Both the position numbers and the translations under genes were made by a program. 64,000 nt of DNA from Sabellastarte sp. h YS-2021. Lineage: Eukaryota > Annelida > Polychaeta > Sabellida > Sabellidae. Below the pieces are notes generated by a model. That model saw only the letters and a list, made by a program, of their open reading frames with translations, was not told where the DNA came from and made no database searches. The stretch spans positions 24,060,614 through 24,124,613 of the forward strand of contig OZ024930.1 in NCBI GenBank assembly GCA_964017235.1. The letters run 5' to 3'. Positions 34,101 to 43,652 of the stretch are shown piece by piece (position 1 is the first letter of the stretch; every line of letters starts with the position of its first letter).

Positions 34101-37100
34101 AGGAGTGATTTTGATTCCTTTATTTAAAGGTTTTCTCTCACTCTCTAGGGATGGCCTAAGTCATCCTTAAGTCAGATCTTACTTTCCTGGCTTAAGCCAG
34201 TTATCTTCAGAAGGCTCTTCCTGCTGTGACTTTTTGTCTTTGGTCAGGATGACTTAGAGGACCTCTCCTTTCCTTCAGTCAGATTCCTAAGATACTATCT
34301 ATCTAGCTATTCTGACTTTCTTAGGAGGATTTCTTCTTGGTCTTTCTTCTGAAGTTCAAAGAGGGTGATATTGCTGCTCAGACAATATCTTTTTGGATAA
34401 CATTTTATCCTTTATTCCCTCTAATTCTGTTCCACATGTGAAGGCCCATGATGTTTTTGCCCAGGTTTCATTCTGGTCTCTTCGGTGGTTTCACACTGCT
34501 TCACATCATGGGGGATTCCTCTCAGAATTCTTGCACTTCACTTATTTTCCTTCAGAGATGTTGTTCTTAAGAATCTCTAGGATTTCTTAAGTGTAGTGGA
34601 CTTTTGTTTCCACTCAGCCCATTCTCTCTCTTCTACTTAAATTCCACAATTTAAGTCATTCTGAGACTTTTGAGTTTCAGAAAAGGGGGGGGGGGTGGCA
34701 TTTCCCTTTTAGGGATTCTGTTCTTCATCTCTATTTTCAGAACCGTGCTTCTTAGTGCCTTTTGGCATGTTCCTGTTCTGAGCACAGTGGCATATTTATG
34801 CCCTCTCCTTTGAGCTGGCCTTATAGGGTGTAGACAGCAGTGCTGAAGTTCTTGCAGTGGTTAATTCTACTCATTTAACTCAGAGTTATTTTTTCAGCAC
34901 AGAGGTTTTGGGTTCAATTGCACCAGGAAGTATCCTCTTTATGCAATTTAACCTTAGGGTGGTTTTCCTCAGTCTGTCTTTTTCCCACCATCCTTCCATG
35001 TGGGCATTCAACCCAAGTGTTTTCATATGGTAGAGTATATTACATTTTTATGAAATAAAATTTCATATTTTTAAATGTAAAATACATTTTTATAAAGAAA
35101 AATGTATATACTTACCATATGAAAACAGCAAATCACCCTCCCGCTTGCCCCGCTTTTAAAATACCTTTTTACAGCATATATGTTTATTCACAAAAAGAAT
35201 GAACTATTTCTGTATTACTGCGCATGGCAGAGTGAATTAGGTCACCAGGGGTCAAAGGTAGCAATATATAGGTTTAAAGAGGGTCTCCCCTCATATTTTA
35301 AATTCTATGTACGGTGTATGTGGCGGTCACTGAACGCCAAACCATGCTTACCCAAGTGTTTTCATATGGTAAGTATATACATTTTTCTTTATAAAAATGT
35401 ATTTTACATTTAAAAATATGAAAATTTAATCACTATAAAATATTAGGATAAGTAGAGTGTGTATATATGTTTTATATAAAAATGTTCCCCTAGCTGTACT
35501 AGGAATCTACAATTAATTAAAACCACATAAAATGTTTGCATATTGTTAATTCCATGAAGCAAAAAAATTTATTCCAGTTCTGTTACCACTGCTCTGCAAA
35601 TTCAAAGTGAGAAAATTCCTGTTATTCAATAATGGAAACATTTGTAAAGCACTGAATTGATGTGACCATCACCTTAGGCCTAAAAGGCAATGTCCACTGG
35701 GTGGAATTCTCTATTTTATGGAGAGCCGGTGTAGTTTTTTAAATATGAAGATATGCGAAACCATCTATTTAGCCTGAAAAAGTGTGTTATATAACGTTCT
35801 GTAATTTTTGGAGCTTATACCCCATTTACACTACAGGTGGTATAACCCGCGGTTATAGGCGAAACACCCCTGTCCTTTAATTACTGTCCAAGGTTCTTAT
35901 GTAACCTTGTGACATAGTGGCAAAACGTCCATTGCCTTGTGTGTCCTACAGAAGTTTCAAAACATTTAAAATTTCCGCCTGTGAATTTGGTAGCTGAAAG
36001 TGGAAATTTGAAATGTTCAATTTTTTTCATTTCTCTTCCTGTCTCCCCTCAAGACAGCCTAATGGTTACAGAAATAACATAAGGAAACAGGAGGAAAGAC
36101 AGATCCAAACGTCACATTTCGTGTTATTTAACATCCTGTTTCTTTAAGCTTGTCTACATCTGTGACTGATCTATGTGCGCAGAAGGGAGGGTGGGGTTGG
36201 GGGGTGGGTGGGGGTGGGGGGGGGGGGTAAATTTTCAGACAGAAGAATAGAAAGTAGAAGATAGGATAATTGTGTTTTTTTTTTGCAATTTGGAATGCTG
36301 TAAGGCGGAAAATCGATGTGATGCTGGCATAATTTTTACTCACTAAACTTACCTGATATGATCTATGTGAAGAAAGTGGTGACAAACATAAAATCCTCTA
36401 TAATGGTTATGTTCAAAAAAGTAAAATGATATATGTGTAACTGACTACCACAGTAACTCACTACCAACAACTATCCCATGCAACTGGCAACCACTTTGCA
36501 AATACAACAGTATATCCTGTCGAATATGGCTCAGATGTTAATAAAATAAACAGGAATAAAAAAAATAATCAACCTGTCTTTTTAAAATTATGACTCTACA
36601 TATCAAATGTACTACCAAATAAGTTTTATCTTCTTTGAGAATTTAATTTTCAGTAGTCATCTTTAATGTCAATATAATTAAAACTGTCTTGACATAACTG
36701 CCTGTGTATGTTGACTAGGTATGCTACCAGTAATTTGTTACCATAATAGGAAGCTACATTTTAGCCATTAATATATCAATACCTCCAAATTGTGGCTGTC
36801 GTCAATGCAGGAATCAAAAGTGCCACCTCTACATCCCCTGATAACCAAATCAAAATCGATGGAAACCCTAAATAAAAAAAGGAATTATCTCTACAAAATA
36901 AATATAAAACAAATTATACAAACAAAACCATGTTGTTTCCGTATGTATCCAGCTTAATTTATGTGGTAAATGCTCTAACAAACTGACATTTAAACGGTTA
37001 CAGCTGAGAACACATACACATCCAATGTGAATGTACAACCCAAACAAGGTCCGACTAAATTTTTTTTAACAAGTTTAAAAAACCATTTACAAGATGCCTG

Positions 37101-40100
37101 GCATAGCAGTCATTGTGGTTTTGTTTACCAGAATGGGTTCAAATGCTTGCTTGTTAAGCAACCCAGTTTTAAAATTTGTTCGCACTCCCTCTGACTGTTT
37201 TCAAGATGATCGCCACAGAGCAGTTTGTATTTGTAAATGGGTCCAGAATCATCATTAAGCACTCTATTGACACAATACATATACACTTAGAAATTTAGTG
37301 ATGACATAAGTTGCCTTTTAAATCCACAGAAACTATTTTGATGATAGTGTGTCATTTGATAATAATTTACATGATCAAAAATTGTTTTCAAGATGGTGTG
37401 GATAATCGGTCATGTTATTTTCTTATTCTTTGTACTAGAACACACTTTTACAAGATGGTGTGGATATTTTGTGATGGCATTTGGTGACATTCTATAGGAG
37501 AAGAAACTATTTTTAAGATGTTATTCTCAAAAGTGGCCCAAAATTTGTGTGAAGCAGGATGATGAGAAAATAAACCAGTGGGCACTTGATAATTTAACAT
37601 TTTTTTGGTTCCAACTATAAACAAAAATGTAAATATATACTATTTGTTTAAACAATAACACCCCAAAATTTTTTTTAAGAAAAATCAAGTTTAAATTCTG
37701 GACAGCAGCATACTGAACATAAAGCAACAAATATGACAAAACACACTTAAAAACGTAATAAAACTGTGTTTAATATATTTACCATGCCGAGCACATAAAC
37801 ACATACATGGAAAGAGTCAGTTCATTTTAGATCACATAGCCACAGGAGAGTGTTTTTTAAAAACCTTTGTGAGTGATCATTTCTGTCTTATGTATCCATG
37901 ACTGATATTTTCACTTGCAAAGTAGTTAAAACAAATCTTTTGAAAAACAGAAGCATTTATACAGTGCATCCTCTAATCATCTTAAGTTCAGAAAGTAGGA
38001 ATCTTAAAACCAAGCAGAGGTCACTATCCAGCAATAGTTTGTCAGGGATGGTTAACTATAGTGGTGGGTATGCCGGTTACAACAGATGGGCTCTTTTAGT
38101 TGGCTTTGGAATTCCAATATAGTTTGCTGTGATTGACATTAAGTGACAACTTGTTCCATTCCATTGAGGTGGCCGTTGCAAAACAATGCATGCAAATTAC
38201 ATTTTTAGCCAATTTCATTAAAGATGGCCAATTAGAAGCTTGGGGGAATATTGCTTTCCTTTAAATAAGGTAAAATTTATAGAGGCAAAGAGAATACAGT
38301 ATGAAAGGGGAAACCAGTGGACATTTTCAAAGTAGGATGTGACATGGCTCATATTATCCTGTTTGTAAACGCAACAGATAACACTATGAACTTTCTAAAG
38401 TTATGCAACACTGGCTTTCTTGGCCTCATATACTAAGGCCAAACATTGGCTATGTGATTATCAAATTAGTTTTCTGGGTCGAAAATTACACCAGGAATTT
38501 GTTTACTTCTTCTTAGGGAGATATAGAATTTTATTGGAAGTGACTCTCTAGTATCACCAGCTTATGATAAACTCGGTTTTATCTGGGTAAAGATTGAATT
38601 TGACACCATCCATATACTCCTAAACTAAATTTGGATACTCGGTAAGGTCTGATAATGAGTCTAAGTTGTCAGTCTGTTGGGTAGGATTGCTGGTGACTTT
38701 AGGGTACACATGGTGAGTGACATCAAACTTTCATACAATCTGACTGAAGGAAGTTCACCCCACGAATTCCATAAAAAAACAGACAATGAAATGCTTACTT
38801 GCAGGCAACTATAAGCCATGCCAAAATTAATAGACTACTGACCCGTTATATCTGGCTGAGACGTCTGCAACCTCTTTGTAACAACTGCCAGCACATGTTT
38901 CAGTGGAACCCTAAAACATGAAGTGCAATTACCTATAAGGGTTGGTCCCATATTCAAAGAATGTTGAGACACAACCCCTGAATTTAAGGTCAGTGAAGAT
39001 CGGAGTAGCAAAGTTCCAAAAAATTGCCAAAGTGGGTGAGAAAATTTAAAAGTATATGAACATAGCAAGCGTATAGCCAGTCCATTGCATAATTCTGGTT
39101 TATGTTGGGGCCACTAACTTCCCAAATAGTTTCAAAATGATGTATAAAAACAGCAATATGATCAGTAATAGCATCGTTCTAGGATGCCTCCCAACCTCTT
39201 CGATTTGAACAAGTGACTTTAAGATCTTAGGGAATGTAAACAAAGTAACTGACTTCTTCAAAAGTCTGAAACATGTTTGATGATTTTCCTATTTCCCTTC
39301 ATGGTTTTACGTCATGACAACAATGATTGGAGAAAAATTGATCTCGATTTCAAAGTGGGGAGAGAGTCAGGACCAAATGTCGGGACCAATGTCACCAATT
39401 AAGACAGAAGTAACTGTGTGAATGTACTTTAATATGAATTTCATAAAATTTACATTCCATTATTCCAAAAATACAATTTTTTCTTATCAAGAACAAGCTA
39501 TTGATGAAAATTTGCATCACGATGGCCTCCAGTAGTTCTTTTTGATATTCAAGTCATACTGTACACATGTATGATTTATCACTAACCTGAGTGGTATTTA
39601 AAATCTTAAAACCCATCTTTACATTTTACTGGGTTGTTGGGTTCCCTAAGTATAATCTAGTTCCACTCTCTCTCTGGTTCCTAACTGCCACCATAATGTA
39701 GTTCTCAGCATAATTTTATCAGTCGTACAACTTATCTTTTCAGTTATAAATGACTGAAGGACCATATTTTTAAGCACGTTTAACAACCTTTGAAAGTGAG
39801 CATTTCTGTCCCCAGTTGTCACAAATGATCTTCTTAACTGTAAGTCACTAAAGCTTAAAATTTATTCTGCTTAGAACGATATTTAGGATGTTAGGACTAA
39901 TTCTTATATTGTGACAAATTATCTTGCACACTCTTCTGTTAAGAAATCGGAGAGTGCAGAGTGATCTTTACCATCAGCAGATTAGTCATAGGAGTCCATC
40001 CAAAACAGCACAAGACTGCTGGGAGTGGCTTTGTGTTACAGGTGATATTGGTGAATGGTAGCAGCAGGAAGCAGGTCTTAAAGACTTATCTTTTCACTCA

Positions 40101-41585
40101 GCATAAAACATGTTTTACAAGTTTTCCAGCCCTGTTTCAGCAGGAATAGTAGTTGAAGCCTCCAAAGTTATAATTCATGGAGGTTTCACAGTAAGTCTTG
40201 GAAATGGAACTGGGGTATAAGAAGTTAAGAAAAAAGGTTTTGACTAACATTGGTGTGTAATGTTTGCATATTTGGAGCCCATACCAGAACATCTATCTAT
40301 TTAGATATTTCTTTTCGGAACACATAATTACACTAAATTTTTAGCAGTACTTTTTCTGCCTCAATACTGATTAGACTGTCACTGACCAAAACACCAGGAA
40401 TGTGAAATATTAATCAAATTCAATATGCACATTATGTACTCGTTTTATATTTAAACTGAACATCACAGTTTCCTATTGATATGAACTCCCTGACAGTTCC
40501 CGAATCAGGAAGAATCATAGACAAATCAAAATCTGCCCCAATATAAAATATCCTAGTCAAATCAGCCCCCTGGGAAAAAATACCCTAGTCAATTCAGCTC
40601 TAGGCAATGTCAAAGTTGGGGTTTTATGTTCTGTTCAATAGCCAGGGTCATATTGGGACACATTCTCAGCATTGGCGCTTGTGGGAGTCAAACCCACAGA
40701 GAGGTGACCGCCTGTGATTAGATGCCAAACTTGCTAACCAATTCTTCAGCCCCTAGGAAAATTTATGCATCTAAAAAGAGATTGTTCTAAACAAAGACAA
40801 AAATCACAAAAAGCTATGTGCTGGTGAATGGGCTTACCTAACCTATAATCTAATAAAAACGTTTATGGCACTTAATCCCCATTAAATAAAATGGCATTTT
40901 AATAGTTCCAACACAAACAAGTGATAAAGGACAGAAGATAATAGGTATTGATTAGAACATCCAAAAATGTTTGATTTCTGTTAATCATGCCTTTTCTAAA
41001 TGCCACTGACGTAGCTATCAGCTTTATCATAACGTGATGATCTAGTTGGTACTTTAATTATTCTAACATAAACAAGTATTTAAAGGACATGAGTTAAAAG
41101 GGTCTGATTACAAGATCCAAATAGCTTTGACAGGTGTTAATCATACTTAGCCAAATCTCACTTTAGAAATTATCACCCTTGTGAAACAAAATTAATATGA
41201 TCACCAGAAATTATTCCTCATTATTATTTGTGATCATTAATAACTTGACATGTGCTTACCCAATGTACTGTTCATTGATAAATACCCTTCACCCCTGCAA
41301 TTGTTAACTTTTTATTTGTGGTTCTTTTTCTAAATAAAATACCTTTGAAATTTTGAATGACAATATCTTGAATGCCAAAGAAATATTCTTTAAATTAAAG
41401 CAAATTCTTTACCAATAGGAGAAAAAAATTTATATACAATCCCAGATGACTTACAGCTTCAAAGTCTTCTCCGTGTTTGTTGCAGTTGGGGTCGCTGTGG
41501 TATAAGCTGTTAAGAGCATTCTTAACATCTTGATCAGCTGTGTTATAATGCACAAACTGACATGAATGGCATGTCACAGCTTCAG
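31030..41585 (-). CDS. Ly6/uPAR (three-finger) GPI-anchored protein gene, four exons, first exon missing
   Basis: Coding exons on the minus strand are 41585-41455, 38910-38843, 36867-36783 and 31176-31030. Joined in frame they give 142 residues with ten cysteines in Ly6 spacing: CHSC, a single C, CAGSC, GC with DSC, CYC and the closing LCN. All junctions obey GT-AG and their phases agree. The C-terminus NILLFILVAFAVLKF is a hydrophobic tail typical of GPI-anchor signals, with a likely attachment region just before it. The protein would be secreted and membrane-tethered; ligand and role cannot be told from sequence. The first exon here starts in phase 1, so a signal-peptide exon must lie above 41585. 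The 5.6-kb last intron contains a DIRS remnant. Confidence 0.87.
31689..34860 (+). repeat. Tract of dense short perfect hairpins
   Basis: At least 26 perfect inverted repeats were found by eye. Examples with 7-10-bp arms: 31689-31710, 32314-32333, 32531-32602, 32679-32699, 32989-33006, 33033-33052, 33197-33214, 33718-33735, 33956-33978, 34367-34389 and 34635-34656. Six-bp examples include 32426-32440, 32641-32654, 33361-33373, 33541-33556, 33785-33802, 33831-33844 and 34395-34410; 34187-34200 is a perfect 14-bp palindrome. Loops are mostly about 4 nt. Confidence 0.9.
35061..35423. repeat. Perfect 66-bp inverted repeat, 231-nt spacer
   Basis: Arm 35061-35126 is the exact reverse complement of arm 35358-35423. 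A 22-bp direct repeat (35012-35033 and 35350-35371, both containing GTTTTCATATGGTA) overlaps the right arm. A direct repeat plus an inverted copy fits the DIRS terminal and internal complementary repeats. Minus-strand arm L and plus-strand arm R both contain ATATG|GTAAGTAT, a good 5' splice-site match. Confidence 0.9.
35424..36782. other. Ly6 intron sequence with a G-rich tract
   Basis: Intron between Ly6 exons 3 and 4, upstream of DIRS D. A G-rich run at 36185-36228 has several runs of four or more G and could form a G-quadruplex. Nothing else was recognised. Confidence 0.5.
36783..36867 (-). CDS. Ly6 gene, third recognised exon
   Basis: 85 nt with acceptor TTTTATTTAG and donor GAG|GTATTG. 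It encodes VSIDFDLVIRGCRGGTFDSC and eight further residues. The IRGC motif is typical of the third finger. One leading base completes a glycine codon with the previous exon. Confidence 0.88.
36868..38842. other. Ly6 intron sequence
   Basis: Intron of the Ly6 gene, AT-rich. An AAGATGGTGTGGAT motif recurs near 37390 and 37450, with weaker copies nearby at about 60-bp spacing. No gene was seen. Confidence 0.45.
38843..38910 (-). CDS. Ly6 gene, second recognised exon
   Basis: 68 nt with acceptor ATGTTTTAG and donor CGG|GTCAGT. It encodes GSTETCAGSCYKEVADVSAR and three more residues, the last shared with the next exon. It adds two cysteines and ends in phase 2, exactly what the next exon needs. 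Confidence 0.87.
40530..40605 (-). repeat. Tandem GGGGGCTGATTTGACTAGG-type repeat
   Basis: On the minus strand GGCTGATTTGACTAGG and GCTGAATTGACTAGGG follow each other at about 35-bp spacing, with a third degenerate unit. The same unit appears on the plus strand at 63952-64000. Confidence 0.7.
40616..40755 (-). mobile_element. Short tRNA-headed SINE relative, copy 4
   Basis: On the minus strand it starts GGGGCTGAAGAATTGGTTAGC and has a B-box-like GGGTTTGACTCCC. It then joins the same AATATGACCCTGGCTATTGAA 3' body as copy 1, ending ACATAAAACCCC. About 140 bp, lacking most of the body. No target duplication was found. Confidence 0.65.
41455..41585 (-). CDS. Ly6 gene, first recognised exon
   Basis: 131 nt with acceptor CTATTTCAG and donor GCT|GTAAGT. 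It encodes EAVTCHSCQF through CNKHGEDFEA (43 codons plus two bases), the first finger with the paired CHSC cysteines. Confidence 0.87.
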
Positions 41586-41614
41586 CTGAAATAGAGATAT
41601 AAAATTATTAGTTC

Positions 41615-43025
41615 CCAGTAAACATTGGAAATGTTTTAAAATGGTTTAAACGTTTACAAAACGTTTTAAAAACCTTTTGAAACCATGTTTTATGGTTTTC
41701 TAAACGTTTTCAAGTAAACATATACACTGTAATATTAAAAAAAAAACATTTTGCTTAGCATTCTCTATACAAATGTTTTTATTGCAAATGTTTATTAAAC
41801 ATTAACTCAAGAAATTAGGTTTGACTGGAAACGTTTTTATAAACATTTATAATATAGCTCAAGAAATGAAGGTTATGCTGCAAATGTTTTTCAAACATTC
41901 ATCATGAAATGATTGATAAACAGTACATATAAAATGTTTAAACAACATTTGTGATCAAATGTTTTATTAATAACATTCTATCAAAACGTTTTTAACACAT
42001 ATTTTCAGTATGTTATTAAACATTCACCTTCAAGCATGTCAAAAGAAAGATGGCTGTGTAATAAGGGATTTCAGAGGACTTTCTCAAAAATGACCAACAT
42101 CCAATCCCTAAAAGTAAGAATTGAATGGGGCACAATTTCTTGGCCACTATCTTACAATTTTAGACATAAAAATAATATTAGAGAAAAACCAAGGTACACT
42201 ACAGGCATCAGAAAGTGCAATAAGAGTACCTATTTATCACATGTTTTGTCACCTGTCAAACAGTTTGTTGGGAAGTCTAGAATATATAGCAAAAACACTT
42301 GTACATGTTAATCAGAAAGACTTCCTTTCTAACATACTGTAAAACATGAATTCTACACTCATATCATGATAAATTTATAATGATAAATTGGCATAGATAA
42401 AAAGGCATATTTTCTGTAATTTTAATAATTAAAATCTTGATACTTTTTTAAGATTTTTATCTTGTAAAATAATTATCTGAAAGTTGATGCATTGTGTGTG
42501 AGTCCATTAATAATTTTTATGTTTGGCATGAATGGGTTTAAGTTAACCTTGTGTGTAGTTAACTCAGTCCACAGACTAGTAATGAACTTTCATCGATTGT
42601 AATTATAGTGGGAGATTGTGTCCCCCAGAGTGTAGAGTTTGGGAACAAGTACCAGTTATGTACCAGCTGTAACTTGGCAGTGTAAAGGGATTATTGTCTA
42701 GTCTAGGTTGATGCCTGTATAATAGTCAGAATCAAAACACAATTGAACTAGACAATATACACCACACCATTGTCTAAGCTGCCCTAATATTTTCATTAGT
42801 GAACAACCTTATAAATATATTGATTTTGATCTCTGATCTCATTATTATTCAGATGTTATTATTTCATTTGTAATGCTTTCAACCATTAATCATTAAACCT
42901 TTGAAAAATGGTACATAAAATGTTTTAAAAACATTCTGTTATAAATGGTTTTCATACCCATCATATTTTAACCTTTGCCAAACGTTTCCATTCAAATGTG
43001 TACAAAACCCAAAAATGCTTACTGG
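41615..43025. mobile_element. MITE-like element with AAACGTTT-rich ends
   Basis: Ends CCAGTAAACATT (41615) and the inverted AAATGCTTACTGG (to 43025) match with one difference. Both subterminal regions (41630-42010 and 42880-43010) are crowded with AAACGTTT, AAACATTT and AAATGTTT variants. The middle has no recognisable protein. A target duplication could not be fixed. It lies just upstream of the first recognised Ly6 exon (gene on minus strand) and abuts the LINE beginning near 43030. Confidence 0.6.
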
Positions 43026-43052
43026 TTTACTAAGTGCCATTAGTTTCCTTAG

Positions 43053-43652
43053 TTGGAGAGGTTAAATGCTAATCCAGTTTTTAATAAGGAAAACCATAGT
43101 AGTAAAGGCACATCTGCTCCAAACCCATCAACAGTCACAAGGGTTACAGACCTTCAATTCACTCTTCTGCCACCAGTTAAATCTCCAGGTAAACCTCCAA
43201 AGCACAAACTTGATGATTTATCATTCAAACCTTCCAATGATGCAATCAAGAATTCAAATGGTCCTCTTACTCCCTCAGGTAACACAATATCTAAATCTCC
43301 TGGATTTGAGTTTCCCAAGCGTAGAAAGAGAAAGATCATTGTCGGCAAAGAAAAGTCTATTAGTACGGTGAGAGGGGCTCCGAAACCAATGAGAGATTTG
43401 TTTGTATTCTGTGTTCACAAGGATACCTCTGATAAAAACTTGAGTGACTACATCTTAAGCAAAGGGATTATACCACTAGAGCTGGCCTGTGTGTCCAATC
43501 CAGACTCAAAGTTCAAATCATATAAGTTATCTGTGTCTCTTTCTCACAGTAAAGCAGCTTTTAATGCTGACATATGGCCTGAGGGAATCAGAATGAGAAA
43601 GTTCTACAATCCAAAAAACAAGCAAAATGAATGGTTTGACAAATCAGCTTAA
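43053..43652 (+). CDS. LINE ORF1 protein, C-terminal part
   Basis: A 199-residue frame. The first 100 residues are Pro/Ser/Lys-rich and end in a basic PKRRKRKI cluster. Residues about 112-195 form a compact domain (RDLFVFCVHKDTSDKNLSDY, then WPEGIRMRKFYNPK) seen in ORF1 proteins of several invertebrate LINEs, presumed to bind element RNA. No zinc knuckle is visible. The first methionine may not be the true start because the element is cut at its left end. Confidence 0.7.
   Translation: MERLNANPVFNKENHSSKGTSAPNPSTVTRVTDLQFTLLPPVKSPGKPPKHKLDDLSFKPSNDAIKNSNGPLTPSGNTISKSPGFEFPKRRKRKIIVGKEKSISTVRGAPKPMRDLFVFCVHKDTSDKNLSDYILSKGIIPLELACVSNPDSKFKSYKLSVSLSHSKAAFNADIWPEGIRMRKFYNPKNKQNEWFDKSA

Larger units (their letters stand above)
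31689..35423 (+). mobile_element. DIRS-type retrotransposon D, hairpin-rich remnant
   Basis: Broken plus-strand frames follow DIRS order. RT: PVGGQLISS near 31830, GLATSLSGFTSLVKEVRK near 32290-32345, and a degenerate primer-grip/connection segment to LHMTLLQCHL near 32670-32705. RNase H: FMDVSLQGLG near 32845 (degenerate TDASL-G), LELTAV near 32945, and HVPGHESLADHL near 33230. Tyrosine recombinase: VKAHDVFAQVSFWSL near 34440-34480, degenerate version of the RAHDVR block. Terminal repeats follow at 35012-35423. Gag and the left end are missing. The coding part is pyrimidine-rich and studded with short perfect hairpins. It sits in the last intron of the Ly6 gene, opposite in orientation. Confidence 0.75.
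38911..41454. other. Ly6 intron sequence with SINE-like and tandem repeats
   Basis: Intron of the Ly6 gene, AT-rich. It holds a tandem-repeat trace (40530-40605) and a tRNA-headed SINE relative (40616-40755). No other coding exon was recognised. Confidence 0.45.

Noticed and set aside
36128-36385. Minus-strand ORF with a proline run
   Set aside because: Low-complexity translation of the G-rich tract; no conserved domain.
42036-42342. Two overlapping plus-strand frames inside the MITE
   Set aside because: No similarity, and the interior lies between AAACGTTT-rich ends; probably chance frames.
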